Source of the DNA: JAWLFI01 sp964627995 | Lineage (GTDB): Bacteria; Bacteroidota; Bacteroidia; Chitinophagales; Saprospiraceae | DNA: 64,000 nucleotides | Direction: 5' to 3' | Assembly (NCBI GenBank): GCA_964627995.1 | Contig: CAZVLN010000003.1 | Location: 55,462-119,461 of the forward strand | Shown here: piece after piece, positions 1 to 8,575 of the stretch | Layout: the number at the start of each line of letters is the position of its first letter | Numbering within the stretch: position 1 is the first letter of the stretch | Notes under the pieces: generated by a model | Told to the model about the DNA's origin: nothing | The model's input: only the letters and a program-made list of their open reading frames with translations | Databases searched by the model: none | Made by a program: the position numbers and the translations under genes

Positions 1-1061
1 GGCTGAGGCTTTGCATCGTTTAGGGCGTAACGAATATTATTATTGGTGAAATTAACTTTGGACAGGGAGATCGTCCAGTCCGGCCATTCAAAGCTACCCG
101 GAGTTTCAGCGGCTTGCGTTGAATCTGCTTCCTCAGCGGCTTGAACTGCTTCTTTGGAAGATAGTTGGGCGCTAATTGTTGAATTGTGGAGTCCCAAATG
201 ATTCATGTCAATGATATTCTTAGATAAATCTGCCATGGGAAGCTCAATCGACAATTCGCCAATATCAGCAACGGTATGGATACCATCGGGAATGGATTTG
301 AAATTTGTACTGACGTTTTTTAGTATAAGTTCATCGACAATTACAACCGGGAGGGTCGTGCTAGCCGTTTCTTCGCTTTCAGCAACAGGAAGTAATTGCA
401 AAAATTGAAGGTCTGTATTAAAAATTTCGGCTTTTGAAATATGGAAATTCATTGTTTCCATATCCATCTTATTCATCTCCAGATTTAACTTCCCTAGGTT
501 TAGGTAGGATTCTATACCTCCTACTTCATCATTATATTTTAGGTTAAAATCTGAAAAATAGACGTCCTTTATATAAAAGTCCATTGGTGAAGACTCCGGC
601 TCCTCATCTGTTTTTTTTGCTTCTTCTGTTTCTTCAAAAGCATCAATCAAAAATTGATAATTGAACCCTTCAATGCTATCTTTTCTAGATACATTGGCTT
701 TGAGGCCGTACCATTCCACGAAGTTTACACCAATAGCGTCCCCCATTAATACCGGCCAAAGCGGCACATCGACTTCAAGGTTTTTTGAATAGACCAAAGT
801 ATCTCCTTTTTGATCTTCGAGATACAAGCCATCGAGAAACACATTTCCAGAAAAGGTGATGAATAGCCTGTCGACTTCAACTTTTGTGTTGGTTTTGTCG
901 GACACATAAGAGGTCGCTTTTTCGACAATTATACTTTGCCCCCAAGGGCTTCTAATCAGCAAAATGAGAAGAATAAATAGCACTAGGAAGGCCAGCAGAA
1001 CTCTTGCAATTCTTCTTAACCATCTAAACCTTACTTTTTTTTCTTGCTTTTCCTCTTTCAA
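1..1061 (-). CDS. TamB-like translocation/assembly protein, N-terminal part (partial)
   Basis: The frame is open from 1061 to the left window edge, so the C-terminus is missing. It starts with a basic stretch and one strong membrane anchor (about residues 18-36) followed by the motif RSPWGQ and a periplasmic region containing VEVDRLFITF and LEDQKGDTLVY, which is the usual N-terminus of Bacteroidota TamB/AsmA-type proteins (full length commonly over 1000 residues). TamB acts at the envelope as an inner-membrane-anchored bridge in outer-membrane protein or lipid transport. There is no ATG near the start; TTG at 1061 is the only plausible initiator, as an in-frame stop lies two codons before it. 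The family call is from pattern recognition of the N-terminus; the diagnostic C-terminal DUF490 domain lies outside the window. Confidence 0.8.
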   Translation of the reverse strand, partial: MKEEKQEKKVRFRWLRRIARVLLAFLVLFILLILLIRSPWGQSIIVEKATSYVSDKTNTKVEVDRLFITFSGNVFLDGLYLEDQKGDTLVYSKNLEVDVPLWPVLMGDAIGVNFVEWYGLKANVSRKDSIEGFNYQFLIDAFEETEEAKKTDEEPESSPMDFYIKDVYFSDFNLKYNDEVGGIESYLNLGKLNLEMNKMDMETMNFHISKAEIFNTDLQFLQLLPVAESEETASTTLPVVIVDELILKNVSTNFKSIPDGIHTVADIGELSIELPMADLSKNIIDMNHLGLHNSTISAQLSSKEAVQAAEEADSTQAAETPGSFEWPDWTISLSKVNFTNNNIRYALNDAKPQ

Positions 1062-1682
1062 ATTCTATTTACCCTTAATATAATAATATTATAATTTCTT
1101 GTTTGATTTTTATAGAAACCAACGCTGAGGCACACCCTCAGTCATCAAATTATGCTAGCGAGTATCGGTTATGTAATTTTATGAACAGACCTTATATTCT
1201 CCTATTGAATACCAACCATCGAGGTTTTACAGCTTTTTTTGCCCTACTTTGTCCTGAGTCTATCGAATATAAGGCCGGACATCAACTAATACATAGCATG
1301 ACTGAATACAGGCTTTTTATATTATCCCATGGCGATTTCCCTCGGCTTTGGCATCGTGTTTGCCACCCCCGGAAGACCTCTCTCATTCACTCCAGGGGGT
1401 AGAATAAGACCGTATTCAATCCCTGCTAGATATTTTTCTTTCAGCTTCTTTTTTGGCCGGCTCCGCGCCCGCTGACTGCGGTCGCGGTCGGGCTATACGC
1501 TTGTAGTGCGCACACCCCGTGCGGGCCGTCCTAAAGCTGCGGAGTCTGTAGCAGCCTATCCTCGCTAAGGTCGGGCCACACACGTGTCGCACGCACTATC
1601 GCTGCTATCCCTGCCGGAAAAGTCCAAATGGTTGTGGCTAGGCGTCCTTGTTTGCTGTGCCATAACCAGTTCATTCCTCTCT
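1062..1682. other. Intergenic region, no convincing gene
   Basis: About 620 bases separate the tamB-like gene from the barrel protein; because both genes are on the minus strand, this holds the 5' leader of the first and the 3' flank of the second. A 99-codon frame at 1103-1402 on the plus strand has no recognisable domain and is probably a chance frame. The right part (about 1450-1620) is a GC-rich intergenic repeat-like block, entered separately. Confidence 0.6.
1450..1620. repeat. GC-rich intergenic repeat-like block
   Basis: This stretch is much richer in GC than its AT-rich surroundings and is built of short inverted words such as GACTGCGGTCGCGGTC and the run GTGCGCACACCCCGTGC. It does not encode a protein. 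Similar GC-rich blocks occur at other gene ends of this window (about 13.1, 23.9, 33.2 and 46.7 kb), so I regard it as a member of a dispersed intergenic repeat class; the relation of this copy to the others is by general character, not by an alignment. Confidence 0.4.
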
Positions 1683-2366
1683 TTACCACCTGTATCCTAT
1701 CGTCATGTCAAAGCGCAATGGATTATGCCATTCCCAGGACTCTTCAATACTTGAAGCGAAAAGAATATTATCAACTTTTTGGAAATTAAATGCTCTTGCA
1801 TCAAAACCAATAACAACATGCTGCCACTGATACCTAAGCCCCAACCTACATTGAATGTCTTCCAATTCAAAGGTGCTTTCGGAATAGGGGAAACCTCTCC
1901 AGGAACTTTCTGAAAGTGTAATGCGCCGATGCACTAACCAGTTAGACTCGACAAGAGCAGAAAGATAAAAATTGTCTGTGACCTCAAACCAGCATGAAAT
2001 AGAGGTAGGAGCACTGAGTTTGGTATATCTATTTTGATAAAGCAAGACACCAAGAACAGGCCCATCAGAAAAATGACCATGGTCAAATGTTCGTTTCATT
2101 GTTGCTTTTTCATAGTTGAATCCAAGCCCTCCGAAAATGTGCAAACGATTTATACCTACCAGCTTTCGCTGTATGAGACCTCCGGCATGGTATGTCCCAT
2201 ATTCTTCTGGCGGCATCGTAAGCAGACGTTCTTGTTTAAAATTTCTTTTGTCGTGGGCTTCTATTCCTGCATTGAGACTCACTATCCAATCGCCGATGGG
2301 TTCCGTTTGACCCCATACCGACTGAATAAGGAATACAACGACAATAGTTAACAGATACTTTTTCAT
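1683..2366 (-). CDS. Outer-membrane beta-barrel-like protein of unknown function
   Basis: The 227-residue product begins with a typical signal peptide (MKKYLLTIVVVFLIQ, cleavage likely after VWG before QTEP). The rest is rich in alternating hydrophobic/aromatic strands and ends in an aromatic residue followed by a basic tail (TIGYRW), as in small Bacteroidota outer-membrane barrels. No specific family is recognised. The longest frame starts at a TTG at 2384, but ATG 2366 is preferred because it starts exactly at the signal peptide and a perfect promoter box lies at 2387-2394, overlapping the longer start's leader. It is a single gene flanked by long spacers. Confidence 0.7.
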   Translation of the reverse strand: MKKYLLTIVVVFLIQSVWGQTEPIGDWIVSLNAGIEAHDKRNFKQERLLTMPPEEYGTYHAGGLIQRKLVGINRLHIFGGLGFNYEKATMKRTFDHGHFSDGPVLGVLLYQNRYTKLSAPTSISCWFEVTDNFYLSALVESNWLVHRRITLSESSWRGFPYSESTFELEDIQCRLGLRYQWQHVVIGFDARAFNFQKVDNILFASSIEESWEWHNPLRFDMTIGYRW

Positions 2367-2386
2367 AATTTCAAATCTTATCAATT

Positions 2387-2394
2387 CAAACTTA
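2387..2394 (-). promoter_or_regulatory. Promoter -7 box TAAGTTTG
   Basis: Perfect match to the Bacteroidota -7 consensus TAnnTTTG on the minus strand, 20 bases before ATG 2366 of the barrel gene, leaving a short leader. Confidence 0.55.
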
Positions 2395-2560
2395 AATTTT
2401 TTTGTTCTTCTTTTTACACTGAAGCATAATGGATTTCGTCTATGATAATTGCGGGGATGTTCAACCGCTTTCTTGGCCGTCTACCATAAATAGAGCTAAA
2501 ATATCTTTATTTCTAAGCCATCAGACCATATGTGTTACAGCCGCTGTAAGCGCTTCGGAT

Positions 2561-3280
2561 TTACTCTTCTGGCGATTTTCCAATCATTTTTTTTGACATT
2601 CGCTTAACGACAATCGATATCAGAACCACGCCAATAACTGTAGGTAGAATGAAGTTCAAAACGTTGTTATTGAATACGTTCTGAATAGACGTAAAAGCTG
2701 TCACTGCAGCAATAAATGAAATACTCATTCTATTAAAATGCTCAAAATACCAGTCTAATTTTCCATACTTACTGACTACTTTAGGACCTATGCCAAGGTA
2801 CTTTCTAATATCTTTTTGGGTTGTCAATAAGAAAAGTAACCCAAAAACTAAAAAAATGATTCCAAAAGATGAATCACCAGAAATGAGAAGTTTTACTCCG
2901 TAATACAAGATGGCAACCATTACTAAAGCACCAGCTACGATAATAATTTTATTGAAAAGCCCTACTGGATTATTCTTAAAATTGGCAATTCTAGAACCTG
3001 TAAGCGCAAAATAAAAGCCAAAAATCCCAATTAAAGTGATTAGCGGACCACCAAGATATGCTCCTGTTGCTAAGAGTAATAGCCATCCATAAAGGTATAT
3101 TTTACCAAGGGTTATGTGAATTTTGCCACCTTTCTTTAAAACAAACTGCAATAATCCGATCGCAAAAATCAGAACTCCTGAAATGGAATGAATTTGAAGA
3201 ATAATATCTCTTGTCATCAACTGCTGATTTATTTTTATTACACCTAACCACTGGAAAGATACGAAGTATTTTGTGCTCAT
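2561..3280 (-). CDS. Polytopic membrane protein, DUF2306-like
   Basis: This 239-residue protein has about seven hydrophobic segments. The first half contains a pair of histidines in a pattern HSISG....FVLKKGGKIHITLGKIYLYGW which resembles the DUF2306/YozB-type membrane families, where conserved His residues near the start of helices are typical. No signal peptide or soluble domain is seen. Function is unknown; the assignment to DUF2306 is tentative. Translation from ATG 3280 gives a full-length family-like protein. It stands alone, with a gene-poor region upstream and a 200-base spacer downstream. Confidence 0.6.
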   Translation of the reverse strand: MSTKYFVSFQWLGVIKINQQLMTRDIILQIHSISGVLIFAIGLLQFVLKKGGKIHITLGKIYLYGWLLLLATGAYLGGPLITLIGIFGFYFALTGSRIANFKNNPVGLFNKIIIVAGALVMVAILYYGVKLLISGDSSFGIIFLVFGLLFLLTTQKDIRKYLGIGPKVVSKYGKLDWYFEHFNRMSISFIAAVTAFTSIQNVFNNNVLNFILPTVIGVVLISIVVKRMSKKMIGKSPEE

Positions 3281-3828
3281 TTCCTAAAATTTTATAGTTC
3301 AATTTTTGATCTTGTTGCTCTTATGACTGCTATGCCTGGCGGGCGCGCCGCTATCACTGGTGATGGGTCCGGGTTCTTTTATTGCCAAAAAATGGGCTGC
3401 AGGGTAAGAGGGTCCAATGGTCTGAACCACTGACTTTGCCCTGCCGAAGCTGGAATCGAAAGAGGTGCATTGCCCCGCCGAAGCTTAGGCGTAGGAGGTG
3501 TTGATGGGATTAAATGATGACCATGATTAAAGACGGTGATGTTGAGGGAGGCGGTTTTTTTAATGGTTTTTTGGTGGTGTTGTTTCTGTTGGGTTCAGAA
3601 TCACGGACGATAGTGCCACCAAAGGCGGTATGAAACGGATTAAAGGGGGATGAGTTGATCAGAAACGGTGGAATACGGCCCAGTACTTCCTTTAAGGTGA
3701 GCATCCATAAAAGGGATGGTGGGCGCACTGGCATCCTAATATTATGGTGTAGCTATCATGCAGTCGGGCATTAAGGTCGATACGGAATCGCTCCTCGAGA
3801 AATGGAGCGTACGGCGTGTAAGCGGTGT

Positions 3829-3853
3829 AAATGGCTTACTGTTTAAGCCATTT
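3829..3853. repeat. 10-bp perfect inverted repeat
   Basis: AAATGGCTTA (3829-3838) and TAAGCCATTT (3844-3853) can form a perfect stem with a five-base loop. No T-run follows, so it is not a standard terminator. Confidence 0.6.
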
Positions 3854-3915
3854 AGCGAAACGAGCGGCTGGAGCGATCGGAAAGACATTACAGCCCAAGG
3901 GCTTTTCCACCCTTT

Positions 3916-4113
3916 TTGGCCGCTCAAAAAGGGTGATGAAAGATGTGGGCGTGCCACGAGCGCAGCCAACGAAACAGGTGATGAAGGCCCAGCCCGGCGG
4001 CTTTTTCCAATTTTCCAGAGCGCACACCGTGCGTTCTGGTCCCGTCAGCGTGCTAAAGCACGCTGCAGTGGGGTTGGCCGCTCAAAAAGGATGATGAAAG
4101 GAGTGGGCTTGCC
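3916..4113. repeat. Imperfect 40-base direct repeat, two copies
   Basis: The units 3916-3955 and 4074-4113 both begin TTGGCCGCTCAAAAAGG and agree at 36 of 40 positions by eye. Between them lies a perfect hairpin CAGCGTGCT-AA-AGCACGCTG at 4046-4065. A second short pair, starting GCACGCTGCAG, is at 4058-4079 and 4143-4164 (19 of 22 positions). Confidence 0.75.
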
Positions 4114-4371
4114 CAGTGCCCATGCCCTTCTCGAATACAAAGGCACGCTGCAGCGAGGTTGGTCTTCAAAAAGCGCCGAACCGAGCCCGCCGACTTGAGT
4201 TTGCAGAAGGGCTGAAGGGTCCAACCGAGTAAGCTTTTGGTCGGACGGGAAGACCAGGTTAGGGAAAAGAGAAATAGGAAAAAAGAGTTACCTTTCACAT
4301 GAAATTGGCCGGAAAATATTGCGGAAGGCTTAAGCGTACAGCCATCACGGGGCTGAAAATGATACGAGCAT

Positions 4372-4932
4372 ATGAAAATAAAACAATCACTGCTGATTCG
4401 GCAACTTAGAGCACTTACCCAGACAGCTCAGGCTCAAGCAAAGGAGTTTCAGAGCTATTCTATCGAGCAATTAAACTATAAATCTAGTCCCACGGATTGG
4501 AGTGTATTGGAATGTATGGAGCATTTATGCTTATACGGTAAGTTTTATCTCCCCGAAATTGAAGACAGCATAAAGAAGGGGACACATATTGAGGAAGTGC
4601 AATTTAAAAGTGGGTTTATTGGCAATTACTTTGTCAATATGATCAAAGCGACCAATGCTAAAAAGATAAAAGCAACTAAGCCCATGGACCCAACGGGCTC
4701 TGAGCTCGATCTCTCTACGCTTAATGAGTTTTTAAGGCAGCTGGAGTGGCTCGACGCATTATTGGTTGAGGCGCAAAATGTAGACCTTACAAAGGTGAAA
4801 ACGGCTATATCCCTTACGAGATTTATAAAATTGAGACTTGGAGACACCTTGCGATTTGTAGTCCATCACAACGACCGACATCTTTTACAAGCAAAACGCA
4901 TAGACCTTAAGTTACCGGCAAAGTCAAGTTAA
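4372..4932 (+). CDS. DinB-like superfamily protein
   Basis: The 186-residue protein shows the DinB/YfiT four-helix pattern: an N-terminal helix, WSVLECMEHL with the first metal-ligand histidine (about residue 49) and a C-terminal HHNDRHLLQ where the remaining histidines of the three-His metal site would sit (about residues 163-167). Members are putative metal-dependent enzymes, some of them thiol (bacillithiol or mycothiol) transferases, but the substrate here is not known. It has no coupled neighbour: a repeat-rich spacer lies upstream and a 200-base spacer containing the arsR operator downstream. Confidence 0.75.
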   Translation: MKIKQSLLIRQLRALTQTAQAQAKEFQSYSIEQLNYKSSPTDWSVLECMEHLCLYGKFYLPEIEDSIKKGTHIEEVQFKSGFIGNYFVNMIKATNAKKIKATKPMDPTGSELDLSTLNEFLRQLEWLDALLVEAQNVDLTKVKTAISLTRFIKLRLGDTLRFVVHHNDRHLLQAKRIDLKLPAKSS

Positions 4933-5088
4933 ACGGCAGGGTAATAGTGAAAAGCAGCGCAAAGGACTAAAAATGCCTCTCAGCATAATTGTCCATTGCA
5001 TCGATAGAGTAAGACCTGTAAGGTTTATATTGGTTTCCACCACGGTCCATTCAGATTTATTTTCTATAACCCAGGAAAAATTTGAAGT

Positions 5089-5116
5089 ATTGCACTATTA
5101 ATCGTAATATTGCAAT
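5089..5116. promoter_or_regulatory. Probable ArsR operator (12-4-12 inverted repeat)
   Basis: ATTGCACTATTA (5089-5100) and TAATATTGCAAT (5105-5116) are inverted copies matching at 11 of 12 positions around the spacer ATCG. It ends 19 bases before the arsR start, the normal place for autorepression by a dimeric winged-helix ArsR protein. The site is seen directly; the binding is inferred. Confidence 0.75.
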
Positions 5117-5135
5117 TAACAAATAAAAGGTTGTA

Positions 5136-5468
5136 ATGGGTGTAGTCAAAACGGAAATGTTTACCGAGCAACAAAACGAAATTGCTCTTTTTGCTAAAGT
5201 ATTAGGACATCCCGCAAGAGTAGGAATTTTACAACACTTGTTTAAAATTGACACTTGTGTCTGCGGAGCCCTGGTAAACGAAATTGGTCTGGCTCAACCC
5301 ACTATCTCTCAGCATCTAAAAGAATTAAAGCACTTGGGCTTAATCAAAGGGAACGTCGAAGGCACAAGCGTTTGCTATTGTATCCATAAAGAGAATTGGG
5401 CAGCTATGAAATCCAAGCTGACTGCTTTCCTTAATCAAGATGTAACCGAAAAGAACGATTGCTGTTAA
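5136..5468 (+). CDS. arsR: ArsR-family arsenic-responsive repressor
   Basis: This 110-residue winged-helix protein contains the ArsR features LGHPARVGIL (first helices), the metalloid-binding CVC pair in DTCVCGALV (about residues 42-46) and the recognition helix QPTISQHLKELKHLGLI. The C-terminus ends in NDCC, offering further thiols. ArsR proteins repress their own operon and release DNA on binding As(III) or Sb(III) at the cysteines. A palindromic operator lies immediately upstream. An internal ATG at 5157 (MFTEQQ) is an alternative start and would match typical ArsR N-termini. It is followed after 49 bases by a DUF6428 gene, its standard partner. Confidence 0.9.
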   Translation: MGVVKTEMFTEQQNEIALFAKVLGHPARVGILQHLFKIDTCVCGALVNEIGLAQPTISQHLKELKHLGLIKGNVEGTSVCYCIHKENWAAMKSKLTAFLNQDVTEKNDCC

Positions 5469-5517
5469 AAACTTTAAATCCACTGATTGCATTGACGCAA
5501 CAACAAAAAAATTAATT

Positions 5518-5988
5518 ATGAAATTATCACAAATAAAAACTGTATTAAGAGAGGTCGAAACCATGGGCTTTCAATTACCCAATGGAGAACTAGTGCCCAG
5601 CCATTTTCACGTTACAGAGGTTGGGAAAATCACGAAGCACTTTATGGACTGTGGTGGAACGGAAAGGCTTGAGCAAGTGGTAAATTTTCAACTTTGGAAT
5701 GCAGACGATTACGACCATAAACTACAGCCCCAAAAGCTATTGAACATTATTGAGCTTTCAGAGGACCGCTTGGACATTGGCGATTTAGAAATTGAAGTGG
5801 AATACCAGGCAGGGACTATTGGAAAATTTGGTCTGGAGTTTGACGGCCAATATTTCTTGTTGACTAAAAAACAAACCGATTGTTTAGCAAAAGAGAATTG
5901 TGGGATCCCGGACGAAAAGCCCCCTGTGCAGTTACAGGAGGCAAAGGACTCTTCTTCTCCTTGCACTCCTGGAGGTGGTTGCTGCTAA
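5518..5988 (+). CDS. DUF6428 family protein of arsenic operons
   Basis: The 156-residue protein carries the family signature VPSHFHVTEVG, DCGGT and NFQLW (residues about 26-60), LEIEVEYQ and a cysteine-containing C-terminus (CLAKENCG ... GGGCC). Such proteins are commonly encoded between arsR and arsC/ACR3 genes in Bacteroidota; their activity is not established. His and Cys conservation suggests metal or metalloid binding, which is inference. Here no arsenate reductase or efflux gene follows: the next gene is arginine decarboxylase 330 bases away, so the operon appears shortened. Confidence 0.85.
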   Translation: MKLSQIKTVLREVETMGFQLPNGELVPSHFHVTEVGKITKHFMDCGGTERLEQVVNFQLWNADDYDHKLQPQKLLNIIELSEDRLDIGDLEIEVEYQAGTIGKFGLEFDGQYFLLTKKQTDCLAKENCGIPDEKPPVQLQEAKDSSSPCTPGGGCC

Positions 5989-6318
5989 AAGGGTCGGCAC
6001 AAAAAATCTTTGGGTTCAGGGTGCCATTTATGGGATTTTCTTTTGGTTCCATTATCCAAGGGTGAAAAGCTTCTGACTTCATCTTGAAAAAATGAGATAC
6101 AACTCAGGAATTTCAATTATTTTGTGGGCAAATGCAGGATCGGAAAAAATTCCTGAAGTAGAAGAGCGTTTTTGAGGGCGTGCAGGTGGATGAAGAGAAT
6201 GAAACAGAACAACCCCATCAGCTGCGCTGGCAAAAAAGAAAAGCATCCTATCTCCGGGTCTTAGCCGTCGGCAGTTTTACCACCAGGAAATATATACAGT
6301 TATTATGATAGATACGAA
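5989..6318. other. Intergenic spacer between ars pair and polyamine operon
   Basis: No recognisable gene. A 42-codon open frame starting with GTG at 6180 and ending at 6308, ten bases before speA, has a plausible basic composition but no known homologue and may be a decayed gene end or chance. No arsC remnant (CTGNSCRS-like motif) is visible. No clear promoter box for speA was found. Confidence 0.5.
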
Positions 6319-7725
6319 ATGAAGAATACATATTTTGATTTAGTGGAGCAAAGCTTCTATTTCCCACAGGATGGTTTTGACTTGCGGAATGGGAATTTAA
6401 CCTTTCACGGCGTCTCCTTAAAGCACTTAATCCAGAAGCATGGGACCCCTTTTCGGTTAATTTATTTGCCTAAGATTGGGGACCAAATTAAAAAAGCCAA
6501 AAACTTATTCAAAAGGGCGATAAAAAATAACAACTATAGAGGGGAGTACAATTTCTGTTATTGTACTAAATGCAACCACTTTTTTCATGTTGTAAATGAA
6601 GCGGTCAAGCATCACGTAGATTTAGAAACGTCATCCTCATTTGATATTGACCTAATATGTTCTTTATATGAAAAGGGAAAGATTTCAAAGGAGGTCAAGA
6701 TCATTCACAACGGCTATAAAACCGAGGATTACCTGAGAAAAATTATTGAATTGCAACAGATGGGGTTCAAGAATTCTATCATCATACTGGATAGTACCAA
6801 CGAACTTCATCGCTTGCTTAAAACGAACACAAAGCACCCCATAAAAATAGGGCTGCGCATGGCCATCAACGAGGAAGCGCAATCGGCCTATTATACCTCC
6901 AGATTAGGTATTCCCTATGCTGAAATTCCTGCCTTTTTCAATGACGAAATAAAGGACAATGACAAAGTGGAGCTAAAGATGTTGCACTTTTTTGTGGACT
7001 CGGGTATTAAAGATACGCCGTACTATTGGGGCCAATTTCAAAAGGCCCTTAAGCTGTTTGTTGAATTGAAAAAGAAAAGTAAAGATTTGGATTCGTTTAA
7101 CTTAGGTGGTGGGTTTCCTATTCGAAATCATCTGGGCTTTGAATACGATTTCGAATACATGATCAACGAAATTGTGTCTAACATTAAAAACGCATGTGCG
7201 GAGCATGATATTCCGGAACCGGACATTTACACAGAGTTTGGAAAGTATACGGTAGGCGAGTCCGGCGCTATAATCTTCCAGGTTTTAGAACAGAAACAGC
7301 AAAATGACAATGAAACCTGGTATATCATTGATAACAGCTTGATGAATACCATACCCGATGCCTGGTCTATTCAGGAGAAATTCATTTTATTACCCATAAA
7401 TAAATGGAATAATGAGTACGGCCGGGCAAATATTGGAGGGATCAGCTGTGACCATTCTGATTATTACAATTCAGAAGAGTTAAATCAGGAGGTTTTGCTT
7501 CCTATGTATAAAAAGGACGATAAGGAGCCTTTATACCTGGGATTTTTCCATACCGGAGCCTATCAGGACGCTGTTAGCGGGTATGGTGGTATTAAACACT
7601 GCCTAATCCCTTCGCCCAAGCACGTCATTATCGACAGAGATGATGAGGGAAACGTGATTGATACGGTGTACAGAGAAGAGCAATCAGTAAATGAGATGTT
7701 TAAAATTTTGGGCTACAATGACTAA
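6319..7725 (+). CDS. speA: Arginine decarboxylase (fold type III, Bacteroidota type)
   Basis: The 468-residue protein is a PLP-dependent alanine-racemase/ornithine-decarboxylase fold enzyme converting arginine to agmatine. YCTKCN (Lys84) corresponds to the PLP-lysine motif YAVKAN of the fold, HHVDLETSSSFDIDLI follows, NLGGGFPI (about residues 260-267) is the phosphate-binding glycine loop, and the C-terminal sheet domain ends with FHTGAYQD. The overall N-terminus (SFYFPQDGFDL) and length fit the short Bacteroidota arginine decarboxylases rather than the 630-residue SpeA of enterobacteria. It overlaps agmatinase by 8 bases and so is translationally coupled to it. Carboxynorspermidine decarboxylase is a related alternative but the gene context favours arginine. 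Confidence 0.88.
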   Translation: MKNTYFDLVEQSFYFPQDGFDLRNGNLTFHGVSLKHLIQKHGTPFRLIYLPKIGDQIKKAKNLFKRAIKNNNYRGEYNFCYCTKCNHFFHVVNEAVKHHVDLETSSSFDIDLICSLYEKGKISKEVKIIHNGYKTEDYLRKIIELQQMGFKNSIIILDSTNELHRLLKTNTKHPIKIGLRMAINEEAQSAYYTSRLGIPYAEIPAFFNDEIKDNDKVELKMLHFFVDSGIKDTPYYWGQFQKALKLFVELKKKSKDLDSFNLGGGFPIRNHLGFEYDFEYMINEIVSNIKNACAEHDIPEPDIYTEFGKYTVGESGAIIFQVLEQKQQNDNETWYIIDNSLMNTIPDAWSIQEKFILLPINKWNNEYGRANIGGISCDHSDYYNSEELNQEVLLPMYKKDDKEPLYLGFFHTGAYQDAVSGYGGIKHCLIPSPKHVIIDRDDEGNVIDTVYREEQSVNEMFKILGYND

Positions 7726-8575
7726 AAAGAGAGTTTTTGGGGGAATCTCTCCGAAGTATTCGGATAAAAATACTGCGGCTGTTCTATTGCAATCCATCCC
7801 CTTTGATGGAACGAGCACTTGGGGAAAAGGGGCAGATCAGGGATTCGATGTTTTTATTGAGGCTTCAGAAAACATGGAACTCTATGACATTGAAACAGAC
7901 GCAGAAGTATACAAGAAAGGTATTCATGTTTTACCTTCTATCCTTGAAAAGAGCAGTCCTGAAGCGGTTTATAATTCAGTATATCAGCAGGTCCAGGAAT
8001 TATTAAAAACGGGAAAGTTCTTAAGTTTTTTTGGAGGTGAGCATTCTATCAGCATTGGCATCATTGATGCATTCCAGGAGAAATTTGATAATCTTACTGT
8101 TTTGCAATTAGACGCTCATGCTGATTTGCGAAAATCTTACCTTGGCTCAGAATTCAATCATGCCTGTGCCATGCACCGGGCGAGTAAGAGTACAAATCTC
8201 ATACAAGTGGGAATAAGAAGTATGGACAGCTCTGAAAAAGAATACATGAATTATGATAAATGTTTTTTTGCAGAGGAAATGTATAATCAAACCGAATGGA
8301 TAGAGGAATCTATAGAAAAAATGACGCAGGATGTCTATCTTTCGATTGATCTAGATGTATTTGACCCTTCAATCATGCCGGCAACTGGCACACCTGAGCC
8401 CGGTGGTTTAGATTGGAATACTTGTATTCAATACCTAAGGCGAGTTTTTGAACAAAAAAATATCGTCGGCTTTGATATTGTAGAGTTTGCCCCAATTAAA
8501 GGGCTCAATGGGCCAGGCTTTTTGGTGTCCAAACTATTTTATAAACTCTTATCATACAAGTTTCATGGGAAATAA
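7718..8575 (+). CDS. speB: Agmatinase (ureohydrolase family)
   Basis: This 285-residue enzyme hydrolyses agmatine to putrescine and urea. The binuclear manganese motifs are present: GGEHSIS, DAHADLR and SIDLDVFDP, followed by TGTPEPGG, the substrate-proximal loop of the arginase/agmatinase family. The longest frame begins at 7691 inside speA, but ATG 7718 in the 8-base overlap gives the natural start MTKKRVFGG. Its 3' end overlaps the deoxyhypusine-synthase-like gene by 11 bases. With speA it completes the ADC-agmatinase route to putrescine. Confidence 0.9.
   Translation: MTKKRVFGGISPKYSDKNTAAVLLQSIPFDGTSTWGKGADQGFDVFIEASENMELYDIETDAEVYKKGIHVLPSILEKSSPEAVYNSVYQQVQELLKTGKFLSFFGGEHSISIGIIDAFQEKFDNLTVLQLDAHADLRKSYLGSEFNHACAMHRASKSTNLIQVGIRSMDSSEKEYMNYDKCFFAEEMYNQTEWIEESIEKMTQDVYLSIDLDVFDPSIMPATGTPEPGGLDWNTCIQYLRRVFEQKNIVGFDIVEFAPIKGLNGPGFLVSKLFYKLLSYKFHGK

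Larger units (their letters stand above)
3281..4371. other. Gene-free region of about 1.1 kb with repeats and hairpins
   Basis: Several overlapping frames of 60-146 codons exist here on both strands, but none has a recognisable domain, signal peptide or plausible composition, and they overlap one another antiparallel, which is expected for GC-rich non-coding DNA. The region instead holds a 10-bp perfect inverted repeat (3829-3853), a 9-bp perfect inverted repeat (4046-4065), a 40-base direct repeat (3916-3955 and 4074-4113) and a 22-base direct repeat (4058-4079 and 4143-4164). It may be a decayed mobile element, an expanded intergenic repeat, or a structured RNA; nothing here decides which. 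Confidence 0.6.

Noticed and set aside
1103..1402. 99-codon plus-strand frame in the spacer upstream of the tamB-like gene
   Set aside because: No domain, no signal peptide, odd composition rich in His/Arg/Cys, and it runs toward a GC-rich repeat block; probably chance.
3510..4298. Several overlapping frames of 60-146 codons on both strands in the gene-free region
   Set aside because: They overlap each other antiparallel, match no family I know, and the DNA is explained better by repeats and hairpins; a BLASTX search would settle it.
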